A DNA stretch of 22,500 bases from Chrysomallon squamiferum (taxonomy: Eukaryota; Mollusca; Gastropoda; Neomphalida; Peltospiridae), in assembly GCA_012295275.1 (NCBI GenBank), contig CM022675.1, forward strand, positions 6,625,832-6,648,331. The letters are read 5' to 3'. Numbering within the stretch: the first letter of the stretch is position 1; every line of letters starts with the position of its first letter. The translations under genes and the position numbers were made by a program. Below, one piece after another: positions 1 through 8,279 of the stretch. The notes under the pieces were generated by a model. It searched no databases. It saw nothing but the letters and a program-made list of their open reading frames with translations, and was not told where the DNA came from.

Positions 1-62
1 AAATAAATAAATATAATAATAAATATAATAATAATAATAAATAATAATTAAATTATAAGAAG
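1..62. repeat. AT-rich ATAAT/AAT low-complexity run
   Basis: The window opens in a run of AAT and ATAAATA words with almost no G or C. It is simple low-complexity DNA and its left edge lies outside the window. Confidence 0.85.
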
Positions 63-105
63 GAAAAAGAATATTTAGTTTCTCGCATTTTCTACTTCTG
101 TCTGT

Positions 106-545
106 TTGTCTCTCTGGCTGTCTGGCTATTTCTGTCTATCTAGCTGGCTGTCTGTCTTTTTCTCTGTCTGGCTGTCTGTCTTTTTCTCTGTCTGTCTGAC
201 TGTCTGTTTATCTATCTATATATCTGTCTGTGTATCTATTTTTTTGTTTGCCTGCGTTCCTATCAGCCTTGTCTGTCTGTCTCTCTGTCCTTTTGTATTT
301 ATATATAAGTATCTATGTATATATATAGCTATCTGTCTCTCTGTCTGTCTGTCTGTCTATGTGTCTATCTGTCTTACTCTTCATTTATATTTATGGTTGT
401 CTGATTTTTTCTATCTATCTTTCTATATGTTTATTTGTCCGTCTGTGTGTCTATCTTTCTATCTGTATATGAGTGTGAATCCATCTACCTGTTTATCCAT
501 CCGTATATCTGTTTGTGTGTCTGTATGTCTGTCTGTATATCCATC
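106..545. repeat. Degenerate (TCTG)n / (TCTA)n tetranucleotide array
   Basis: About 440 bp are built from TCTG and TCTA words with scattered substitutions, giving a pyrimidine-biased strand. A 159-residue plus-strand frame through it is made of Leu, Ser, Cys, Val and Ile from the repeat register only, so I do not treat it as a gene. The heavy interruption suggests an old array. Confidence 0.9.
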
Positions 546-863
546 CTCGTGTTACGTTTGCACCGAAACACAAACAAACGTGTGAATTTTTAAAGAACAT
601 TAGTGAACGATTGATTGATTAATCAGTCAGCTGAAACGAAGAACACAAATATTTAATTACACGACAATACATAGTAAACATTCCTTGCTGTAAATCGAAC
701 AGTTAGTAAAGAGGTGGTCTTTGTATCGAGTGACCGTTGTTTTTGGAAATTCGCCCATGTAACGTGAAACTAGAATTAGCTGTAAAACCAGCAACAGATC
801 CGATCCGTTTCAAAAAACTAACCAATTTTCAGTTAAACTGGCTTTATGTTTGCATTATTTCTA
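546..863. other. Unique sequence, nothing recognised
   Basis: Complex, non-repetitive AT-rich DNA between two simple repeats. I see no convincing coding frame, RNA gene or known element. Confidence 0.6.
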
Positions 864-950
864 AATGTGTGTGTGTATGTCTGAATGTATGTATGTATTT
901 TAGATTGAATTTTTCTTTTTTCTTTTTTTTTTTCTTTTTTTTTAAAAATT
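864..950. repeat. (TG)n/(TGTA)n followed by a T-rich tract
   Basis: A short TGTGTG and TGTATGTA run is followed by interrupted poly-T at about 908-945. The 83-residue frame across it contains a phenylalanine run from the poly-T and is not supported as coding. Confidence 0.8.
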
Positions 951-1030
951 ATTTTAATCAATTTTTGAGACAGTACAGATACAAATAATGTTACATATTA
1001 TTGTTTCTATACCTAGGTAATTCTAAGTGA

Positions 1031-1113
1031 TATCATCATCATTGTTATCAGATCATCATCATAATCATCATCATCATCATCATCATTACTACTACTACTA
1101 CTATCATGATAGT
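1031..1113. repeat. (ATC)n and (ACT)n trinucleotide array ending in a palindrome
   Basis: ATC/CAT triplets give way to ACT triplets. The right edge is a perfect 14-bp palindrome, ACTATCATGATAGT, at 1100-1113, which arises where the two triplet types meet. Confidence 0.85.
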
Positions 1114-1194
1114 GACGAGAAAATATCGTCATTGAGATTTGTTTATTCAAATTACTGATGCTGTGTTAGAAGATTTTATTTAGTATGTGCGTGG

Positions 1195-1290
1195 TGTCTG
1201 TATGTCTGTGTCTGGTGTCTGTGCGTCTGTGTAGAGTGTCTGGGCGTCTGGGTATGATGTCTGTGTGTCTGTATTTGGTGTCTGTATGGG
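1195..1290. repeat. 21-bp minisatellite, about 4.5 units
   Basis: Units start at 1195, 1216, 1237, 1258 and 1279, an exact 21-bp spacing. Each begins TGTCTG and carries a second GTCTG. Because 21 is divisible by three, both strands stay open for over 60 codons, with a 7-residue periodic product. That periodicity explains the short open frames here. Confidence 0.85.
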
Positions 1291-1815
1291 AGAGCATCTC
1301 AGTGTATATAGAAATTTTGGTGTGCATATCTGCATGTTTACCGACAAGTCTGCATATCAAAACACCAACAAATACATTTTAATTTTTACTTTCTATGAAA
1401 TTTAACACCACTGAAGTCTGAGAAATACTTGTAAATTGTATTTTTAATCTTAAAAAAAAAATTGTTTTATTTTTGTAATAATATAACAAAAATGCTAATG
1501 AACAATTAGTTTTTTTTATCGAAATGAAATAGTATATGGCTTCTATAGATAAACACAATAAAAGGTTTATGTATGAAAGCAATTAGCTGGAAGGTATCTT
1601 TAGTTTTTTATTTATTTTTGCAGTACACATTACGTTCCACGTTATATAGTGTATAGCTGGCTGGAATGGGGAAAAAACCTGTTGACTCTATTTATAACGA
1701 ATGAATCACGTCTTTGGCAAATATTTAAGCATATGATCATCCTTTACTAGATTTCTGTCGACAACAGATTTAATAATTTCTGTGTTAGATTCCATATATA
1801 CATTTCCTAAGTTCT
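1291..1815. other. AT-rich unique sequence
   Basis: Non-repetitive AT-rich DNA with short A and T runs near 1452 and 1510. The minus-strand frame at 1379-1582 has no recognisable domain and a composition expected of AT-rich noncoding DNA. Nothing else is seen. Confidence 0.6.
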
Positions 1816-1817
1816 TA

Positions 1818-1925
1818 CACTGACAGACACACACACAAACGCAAGGACGCGCATACACACAGACATGCACAGAGGTAGATATATAAAATCTGGACAATGA
1901 CATTCTCACAGACAGAGAGAGAGAC
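1818..1925. repeat. Degenerate (CA)n and short (GA)n tract
   Basis: Interrupted CA dinucleotides with GACA and GCGCA interruptions at about 1818-1862 are followed by a short GAGAGAGA run at about 1912-1924. Confidence 0.75.
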
Positions 1926-3120
1926 GTATAGACGACATTTTAATACAGAAGCAGTAAGAAACAGCTTAAATTATTAACAAAGAGTAGTTTTTTGCTCTTC
2001 TGTGAGAACTTAGTGCATGTCTGTTTGCACTTGTTTGTTCGTTTAATGTTTAGACTTGTACTCAGAGATGATTTCAATAACCCCAAGTTCTCTTTTTCCA
2101 AAAAAAAAAATAACAGTTCACCCACCTAACAACGACAATCTATCAAATCTCATTTGCTCGTATTTTCTTTACGAACTATTTCACAATTAATCTTCGCTTG
2201 TGGGAAAAAATCACTTTAAACATTCTCACTCTTTTGAAACTTGCCCAGACTGTGTCGGGAGAATGCAAAACTTAAGTCTGCTGTTTCAGATACTTCGAGA
2301 ACGTCGAGTAGCGACGGAAGACAGTTCTGCGTCTCCTGCAACAGGCCAAACTGAAGCGTTTCTTGATAAACCGAGGACTGTTCAGCCGCGAGTGAAATGA
2401 TCATCGTGTCGAGAAACGGACGCTTTTCTCTCTTTGCTCACAAAACGACCGTGATGGCAATTAGTTAGCTTTCTAATCAGGATGTTTATCTTGTTATTCC
2501 AACTGCTTGCCTGGCGAACACCAATTGAACCAACATCAGTCGTAAATTTGTCTAATCTTGAAATTACGATGACGCAAGAATTTTATGTTTTCATTTTATT
2601 ATTATTACATCTTAAGATCGTTCGTCGTTTAAATTGTAATGACATGAAATCTTTGACTGAACAGTTATGATTGGGCTTCAAGAGCAAAGGACTCGGCTTA
2701 CTTCTTCTTCAGCTGCTTCGTGCTTCAGATAAAGAAGCGCAGATTGGTTTGGAGTTAGAGAAAATTGAAGTTCTCTTCCAGTCTGACTTCTGATTTGTTA
2801 GATCTGAAGAGCGGTCTTCTGAACTGGTGATTTTTGAACTTTTTAAAGTAGTAACAGTTTTAACGAGTGTTACTTGTATTTTAAAAAAAAGATCAAATAA
2901 AAAAGTCTGACTTTGAAATTGTGTAAACTAGCAGATTCTGACTGAAAGTTAACTTTGTAGAATCGTGCTAAGTTCTTCTGATTGCGTCAGTGAATATTCA
3001 CCAACCGCTAAGTACCCATGTACTTACTTGTCCGCCTTTTTAATTATTACACACTAAAATACACAGGAACCTAGTCTTTTTGATTAAATGTTTTATTTTT
3101 ATGTTTACATTTCATGAATC
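1926..3120. other. Long unique stretch, including a CpG-richer island at about 2200-2480
   Basis: This is one of the longest repeat-poor stretches of the window. Between about 2270 and 2440 it is less AT-rich than its surroundings and has clustered CpG. Overlapping frames of about 60 codons run on both strands (2200-2400 plus, 2216-2404 minus). Neither shows a signal peptide, a conserved motif or clear splice sites, and two opposing frames of equal length cannot both be taken as coding. It may be an exon, a regulatory island or an old transposon fragment; the sequence alone does not decide. Confidence 0.4.
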
Positions 3121-3270
3121 TATATACATACATACATACATACATACATACATACACATAAACACATACATACACACATACATATTTGTATACACATAAA
3201 CACATACATACATACATACACACATTCATACATACACACACACACATACATACATACATACATACATATA
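3121..3270. repeat. (CATA)n microsatellite
   Basis: ACATACATA tetranucleotide array with CA and AAACACATA interruptions. It abuts the 5' side of the first SINE copy. The minus-strand Met-Tyr-Val-Cys frame is a repeat artefact. Confidence 0.95.
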
Positions 3271-3280
3271 TTTACAGACA

Positions 3281-3446
3281 TAAGGTTGTCTCGATGGCTG
3301 AACGGTAATGTCGTCCGCCTTCAGAGTGCGTTCGAGTCTCGTCAGCGGCATCTGACGGGTTTGTGAGGTCGTGATTGGACTTTGTCCCCCTGTGCCAGTG
3401 CGTTCCTGAATATTGTCTATGTACAGAGTCTAATCAGACATACATA
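3281..3446 (+). mobile_element. tRNA-derived SINE, copy 1 (both internal promoter boxes)
   Basis: The left end looks like a tRNA gene with an RNA polymerase III internal promoter. TGGCTGAACGG at 3295-3305 fits the A box (TGGCNNAGTGG-like). CGTTCGAGTCT at 3329-3339 fits the B box (GGTTCGANTCC) at 9 of 11 positions, and the two boxes are 34 bp apart, which is normal spacing. The tRNA-unrelated body continues to 3446. From 3329 to 3446 it aligns without gaps to 5976-6093 with nine mismatches in 118 bp (about 92%), which shows this is a dispersed family and not a single tRNA gene. No intact acceptor stem is seen, so it is not a functional tRNA. The family name is not known to me. CATA-type repeats lie on both sides. 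Confidence 0.8.
3295..3305 (+). promoter_or_regulatory. Pol III A-box-like motif in SINE copy 1
   Basis: TGGCTGAACGG matches the A box used by tRNA genes and tRNA-derived SINEs. It pairs with the B-box-like CGTTCGAGTCT at 3329-3339. Confidence 0.6.
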
Positions 3447-3464
3447 TAACAGTGAATATTAAAA

Positions 3465-3560
3465 ATCCTAAAACTACATACATATATACGTAAGTACGTA
3501 CTTTGGTACATACATACCTATATGTGTACATTCATACATAATACATAAACACATACTGAC
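3465..3560. repeat. Degenerate (CATA)n after SINE copy 1
   Basis: ACATACATA, GTACGTA and ATACATAAACACATA words follow the SINE tail. This is a decayed tetranucleotide array. Confidence 0.7.
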
Positions 3561-3659
3561 ATAAAAGCACACGCAAATAGAAGGAGATAGAAATATTTTC
3601 AGTTTAAATTCAGAGCCATTACCAGAACATATACAAAAAGTAACTTTACCAGTGTAAAA

Positions 3660-3860
3660 CTAAAACTGTATCGTTAACGACATGAAAAAATGACAGTTCA
3701 GGGTTACGTCCACTTCTTCGACAGAGGCGACGTGGTGTCGTTTATCAGCATGACAACGCCACACCCCATACAGCCAGAAACGTGTACACAACGTCATTGA
3801 ACCCACAACGTCAACACAGAAAAGTAACACCACTGCCAGGCAGTGTAACCAGTTCATCAT
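3660..3860 (-). CDS. Putative short secreted peptide frame (unproven)
   Basis: This is a 66-codon minus-strand frame outside the tandem repeats. Residues 1-21 look like a signal peptide: a Met-Met-Asn-Trp start, a hydrophobic core around LAVVLLFCVDVVG, and a Gly-Ser where cleavage could occur. The next segment, SMTLCTRFWLYGVWRCHA, has two cysteines that could form one disulfide loop, followed by Asp-Lys-Arg at about 39-41, a dibasic site of the type cut by prohormone convertases. About 25 further residues lead to a TAG stop. The layout of signal, short Cys-loop peptide, dibasic site and tail resembles invertebrate neuropeptide precursors. The frame stays open about 21 codons upstream of the chosen Met, which was picked because it precedes the hydrophobic segment and has G at -3. 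No splice sites, TATA box or polyadenylation signal support it, and an AT-rich repetitive region can produce such a frame by chance. Confidence 0.22.
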   Translation of the reverse strand: MMNWLHCLAVVLLFCVDVVGSMTLCTRFWLYGVWRCHADKRHHVASVEEVDVTLNCHFFMSLTIQF

Positions 3861-3865
3861 TACGT

Positions 3866-4345
3866 ATCCAGTGAAATTCAGGATTCTGCAGTCTGCAGTC
3901 TTGTCACTTATGTTACCAACAGATCACCAATGTGAACTCACAGACTGTATACAACAACATCTACACCACCGTGCAGTCAAACAACGAGGACTGATTCAGG
4001 CTTTTCAAATATAATGACTTTATGTTTTTGAGATTTATCTTTTTTTACGTGTATTTAAGGAGGAAGTGCTCACTGCAAGACAGCTTGCTCTGATTAGCAC
4101 GTTAATTTTTGTTTAGTTTAGTTCAGTTCAGTTCACACAGACACACGCACACACAAGCACACTATTAATCCAGTTGTTATTGAATCTGATGATTCTCTAG
4201 GAGCTCTGCAAGTTGTCCGAGCCGTTAACTTTGGATTTTTCGCTCCACATCGTTCTAGTCAACTCTGACGTTATTATCGTTATTTTAGTTGTCACTTTTA
4301 ATGTTTAAAACTTTAACATTTTGATCTTTTAAACACACTTTTCTT
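3866..4345. other. Unique sequence with a short (CA)n tract
   Basis: Complex DNA with GTTCAGTTCA-type words and an interrupted CA run at about 4134-4160. No convincing coding frame or element is seen. Confidence 0.55.
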
Positions 4346-4372
4346 TATGTATATTACTTTCGTTTGTTTTTT

Positions 4373-4545
4373 TGTTGGTTGTTTTTTTTTTTTTGCATAT
4401 AGCTTCGTTGTTTTTTATGCATATAGCTTTCCTTGTTTTTTTATGTATATAGCTCTCGTTGTTTTGTATTCATATAGCCTTCGTTGTTTTTTTATGTATA
4501 TAGCAACGTTGTTTTTTAAACATATAGCTTCCGTCGATTTAAAAC
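4373..4545. repeat. 24-26 bp minisatellite, about 6 units
   Basis: The word ATATAG recurs at 4397, 4421, 4447, 4472, 4498 and 4522, spacings of 24, 26, 25, 26 and 24 bp. Each repeat is CGTTG, then a T run, then TATGCATATAGC or a variant. Unit length varies through the T run. The 68-residue plus-strand frame across it simply reads the repeat. Confidence 0.88.
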
Positions 4546-4884
4546 TAAGGTGATGTTTATTTTGGCCATGGTTATATCACCTGTTTATAGTAGAACAAAA
4601 GAAAAATACAACGGAATATTCCACACCTGTAAATTATTATCTCAGTATTTCTCGTTCTGTCACATATATATGCATAAAGCTATGTGATTTATTTGCGTTT
4701 TATGAAGCAGTTATCATAGTCGTAAAAAAGATGAAAGGAAAAATCGATCATATATTTAAATATTTTACGTAGGTAAGTAAAATATTATGTAGACTTTAAC
4801 TAAAGAACACTGGGTTTTCTTTACACACGGTTCAACCTGCTCGTCCTAACAAACTTATGATCTTGCAGACGTTTCTAGAAATTT
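4546..4884. other. Unique AT-rich sequence between two minisatellites
   Basis: Non-repetitive DNA with no supported gene or element. Confidence 0.55.
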
Positions 4885-5816
4885 CAAGTTCTGTGTTCAG
4901 TGACAGATCAAGATTCTAACAGTTTTGTGTTCACTGACAGGTCAATATTCTAACAGTTCTGTGTTCACTGACAGGTCAAGATTCTACCAGTTCTGTGTTC
5001 ACTGACAGGTCAAGATTCTAACAGTTCTGTGTTCACTGGCAGGTCAAGATTCTAACAGTTCTGTGTTCACTGAGACAGGTCAAGATTCTACCAGTTCTGT
5101 GTTCACTGACAGGTCAAGATTCTAACAGTTCTGTGTTCACTGACAGGTCAAGATTCTAACAGTTCTGTGTTCACTGACAGTCAAGATTGTAACAGTCCTG
5201 TGTTCACTGACAGTTCAAGATTCAAACAGTTCTGTGTCCAGTGACAGTCAAGATTCTAACAGTTCTGTGACCACTGACAGGTCAAGATCTAACAGTTCTG
5301 TGTTTACAGACAGGTCAAGATTCTAACAGTTCTGTGTCCACTGACAGGTCAATATTGTTACAGTTCTATGTTCACTGACAGGTGAACATTCTAACAGTTC
5401 TGCGTCCACTGAGAGGTCAAGATTCTAACAGTTCTGTGTTCACTGAGACAGGTCAAGATTCTACCAGTTCTGTGTTCACTGACAGGTCAAGATTCTAACA
5501 GTCCTGTGTTCACTGACAGGTCAAGATTCTACCAGTTCTGTGTTCACTGACAGTCAAGATTGTAACAGTCCTGTGTTCACTGACAGTTCAAGATTCAAAC
5601 AGTTCTGTGTTCACTGACAGGTCAAGATTCTAACAGTTCTGTGTTCACTGACAGTTCAAGATTCGAACAGTTCTGTGTCCAGTGACAGTCAAGATTCTAA
5701 CAGTTCTGTGACCACTGACAGGTCAAGATCTAACAGTTCTGTGTTTACAGACAGGTCAAGATTCTAACAGTTCTGTGTCCACTGACAGGTCAATATTCTA
5801 ACAGTTCCGTATACAG
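4885..5816. repeat. 34-bp minisatellite, 27 units, with higher-order duplication
   Basis: I count 27 tandem units of about 34 bp. Each contains, in order, ACAGTTCTGTG, TTCACTGACAGG and TCAAGATTCTA. Variant units are diagnostic: TGAGACAGG, a GTCAAGATTG type, a TTCAAGATTCAA type, a GACCACTG type and a TTTACAGAC type. Units 6-14 (5055-5359) recur in the same variant order as units 17-27 (5428-5800), the second block having two extra units, so a block of about 305 bp was duplicated inside the array. 18 of the 27 units keep the hexamer AGGTCA. The array ends in a partial unit near 5816. Confidence 0.95.
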
Positions 5817-5934
5817 TCCTGGAGTACTTTTTTGAAAAGGAAAAAAACTAAAAAAAAATGAAGGTAAACAAATATTTTATTTCATTTCATAAAGCTAACA
5901 AAATTAAACTTCAACATTTGCTTGATGATACTAC
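5817..5934. other. Short unique spacer
   Basis: AT-rich DNA with A-runs between the minisatellite and the second SINE copy. Nothing is recognised. Confidence 0.5.
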
Positions 5935-6093
5935 GTCGTCCTTCTCCTACTGTCTACAGGTGAATGGGTGACATACGTTCGAGTCTCGCCAGCGGCATCT
6001 GACAGGTTTGTGAGGTCGTGACTGGACTTTGTCCTCCTGCGTCAGTGCGTTCCTGAATATTGTCTATGTGCAGAGTCTATTCAGACGTACATA
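5935..6093 (+). mobile_element. tRNA-derived SINE, copy 2 (head altered)
   Basis: Positions 5976-6093 align without gaps to 3329-3446 of the first copy, starting exactly at the B-box-like CGTTCGAGTCT. Eight of the nine differences are transitions, some of them CpG to CpA/TpG type. Upstream, only GTCGTCC (5935-5941) resembles the first copy and the A box is not recognisable, so the tRNA-like head has been replaced, expanded or lost. I infer an old, transcriptionally dead copy. A CA/CATA repeat follows within 30 bp. Confidence 0.75.
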
Positions 6094-6117
6094 AGACAAC
6101 AGAATACTCATTCCTAA

Positions 6118-6165
6118 ATACACAGACATACACACATAAAGCACACACACACACGTACATATGTG
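6118..6165. repeat. (CA)n/(CATA)n microsatellite after SINE copy 2
   Basis: ACACAGACATACACACATAAAG leads into CACACACACACGTACATATG, an interrupted CA-type array. Confidence 0.75.
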
Positions 6166-6320
6166 TATTTATACATTTTGACAGCACCATGTACGCAATT
6201 ATGTCAAGCTTATAACAAAACATTTTATCATTATTTATTCACATTACCATAAGGTACGCTATAATATCTATCATCGTACCCAATTAATAAAAGGAAGAAA
6301 GAAAGGAAGTGGTAAACTTC

Positions 6321-6405
6321 TAATATATACATACATACATGCATACATACATAGATACATACATACATGCATACATACATAGATACATACATACATATAT
6401 ATAAC
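6321..6405. repeat. (CATA)n microsatellite with 28-bp second-order period
   Basis: The CATA array carries GCAT and AGAT interruptions at a fixed spacing (GCAT at about 6341 and 6369), a 28-bp superunit repeated about 2.5 times. The minus-strand Met-Tyr-Val-Cys frame is a repeat product. Confidence 0.85.
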
Positions 6406-6424
6406 CATACCTTCTTGTACACAC

Positions 6425-6865
6425 GTACTTTTAAATTCTGTTCAAAAAGTTCTGAATCGTTACATTCGTAATCTAGCCGATTTCACTTTCATTCTTACTG
6501 TTTTCAAAGTTCAAGTCTGAAAGGCAACAACTCGAAAACGTCACCACTCTTTTGAAACTAAATATTTGCGATCACCGAAAATTTCTAATCCTTCTAGAAT
6601 TGGGTTTTGATTCATTAAAGATATTTGATTATACGATGCGCTGGCTGATAGAAGTCAGTTTTGAAGTATTTGTCGAATGCATTTCGTCGCAAACACATAT
6701 GAAGCATTAAAAATAAATTATTATTGTACGTTTCTGTAACCCTTTTCATGATGCATTTGTTGATAGCAGAAAATAGTTGAAGTTTCTGCCGATTAAATTT
6801 CTTTGCGAATGAAGAACTAGAAAGCAGTCATTCTTTTTTCTTTTTGAAGGTTAACATAGCGTATT
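6425..6865. other. Unique sequence, nothing recognised
   Basis: Complex AT-rich DNA without tandem repeats. No frame with supporting motifs or splice signals was found. Confidence 0.55.
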
Positions 6866-6866
6866 T

Positions 6867-7140
6867 TATATATATATATGTGTGTATATATATATATATA
6901 TATGTGTAAGAATTTATTTTTGTATGTATATATGTGTGTTTATTTGTTTGTTTTTATGAAGATATACATATGTTGGTATATTCATACAAATTATTTCAAT
7001 ATGTAATAATACACGAGGTTAACCTTCAGGTATATGTATATGTAAATGTATATCTATATGTATGTATGTTTATACACATACGCATACACAGACACACATA
7101 TATATTATTATATGCGTATATGCGTACACACTTATATACA
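6867..7140. repeat. (TA)n, (TG)n and TATG/CATA mixed low-complexity region
   Basis: Alternating purine-pyrimidine runs (TATATATATGTGTGTATA and similar) are followed by TATGTATGTA and CACATACGCATA words. Plus-strand frames here are repeat-driven. Confidence 0.8.
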
Positions 7141-7569
7141 ATTAATACAGATAATAAATGTAAGTTTTAATTTCAGACAATTTTTGTCAATTTTAAGTAT
7201 TTTTCTATACGGGCACTCAGTTCATTGCTATATTCTAGTTCTTCTGGTTAATACATTTCAGATAGCCCAATATTTCAACAATATCATATATACATATTAA
7301 CATGAAAATCATGATTTTTAAATGTTTAAAATTAAGTAAATATTTAAAAATATATATTATAATAAAATATTTAAAAGAAAATTTTAAAAAATAAATAAAA
7401 AATCGGTATCCAAAACTATCCCCATACATCGTTACTCCGCAAAAAAATTTAATTATTTGAAATAAAACTATTGCAGACGGATGTGAATTATTTCGTAGTT
7501 TCCACCGTTTATGTGAGAGCACTCCATCGTTTTCCCTCCATCTGTTTGTCGGTGACAGAAATAGTACTC
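7141..7569. other. Very AT-rich unique sequence
   Basis: Mostly A/T-rich DNA with AAATATTTAAAA-type words at 7315-7400. The 114-codon minus-strand frame at 7235-7579 is dominated by Phe, Ile, Lys and Tyr, as expected from AT-rich noncoding DNA. Its first 40 residues are less biased but match nothing I know. Confidence 0.5.
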
Positions 7570-7711
7570 GAGATTTCACAATCTAGAATTTAAAAAAAAA
7601 AAAAAAAAAAATCATTCGATTTTGGATAAAAAGCTCTCAAGAGATTTCACAATCTAGAATTTAAAAAAAAAAAAAAAAAAAATCATTCGATTTTGGATAA
7701 ATGATTCTCAA
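7570..7711. repeat. 71-bp tandem duplication containing poly-A
   Basis: GAGATTTCACAATCTAGAAT starts at 7570 and again at 7641. Each copy carries a run of 19-20 A and then ATCATTCGATTTTGGATAAA. The copies are almost identical apart from one A and a few bases near the junction. Confidence 0.92.
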
Positions 7712-7728
7712 GACCCAGGCATCTTAAG

Positions 7729-7916
7729 CATTATTATTATTATTATTATTACTGTTGCTGTTGTTATTGTTGTTATTATTATCATTATTACTGTTTTGTA
7801 ATTATTATTATTATTATTTGTTTTATTATTGTTTTGTAATTATTATTATTATTGTTGTTGTTGTTGTTACTGTTGTTATAGTTATTACTGTCGTAATTAT
7901 TATTATTATTATTTAA
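7729..7916. repeat. (ATT)n/(GTT)n trinucleotide array
   Basis: ATT triplets alternate with GTT triplets and ACTGTT interruptions. Two TTTTGTAATTATTATTATT segments repeat within it. Confidence 0.88.
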
Positions 7917-7983
7917 AAAAAAGAAGAAATATCTTATGTAATATATTACATTTTAATCAACTATATACGTAGACAGATAAATG

Positions 7984-8003
7984 AGAGAGAGAGAGAGAGA
8001 GAG
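7984..8003. repeat. Short (GA)n
   Basis: Ten GA dinucleotides, the first and shortest of the GA arrays in this window. Confidence 0.9.
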
Positions 8004-8279
8004 TTAGTTCAGTAACGTCTCTAAACATCAACCAATCATATCGCTCGTTACACACTTCAGCTGTACAATAAACTCACGAAGCAACCAATCGGAACAAAGT
8101 ATGACTGGGTTTCTAGGTCAAGCTGTCGATGGACAGTGACGTATATAGTCTCGCGATTTCTAGATTACTCAAACGGAAATGACTTTGGCAACGTTAGAAG
8201 TGAATTTAATTTGTAATTAGAGCTTTGGAAATTTCTGTGACAGAGAATCAAAGTATCTATCGAGTCGAGATGAATTCCT
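8004..8279. other. Unique sequence upstream of the 26-bp minisatellite
   Basis: Complex DNA with more CpG than neighbouring segments (for example around 8125-8190). No supported gene. Confidence 0.5.

Noticed and set aside
2200-2404. Opposing frames of about 62-66 codons in a CpG-richer stretch
   Set aside because: Neither frame shows a domain, signal peptide or splice sites, and two antisense frames of the same length suggest chance. Recorded as unique sequence only.
3281-3352. A functional tRNA gene at the SINE head
   Set aside because: A and B boxes fit, but no pairing acceptor stem or anticodon arm could be made out, and the right side belongs to a repeated element.
3273-3446. CAGACATA on both sides of SINE copy 1 as a target-site duplication
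   Set aside because: Copy 2 also ends CAGACGTACATA, so the right-hand word belongs to the element tail and is not a duplication of the target.
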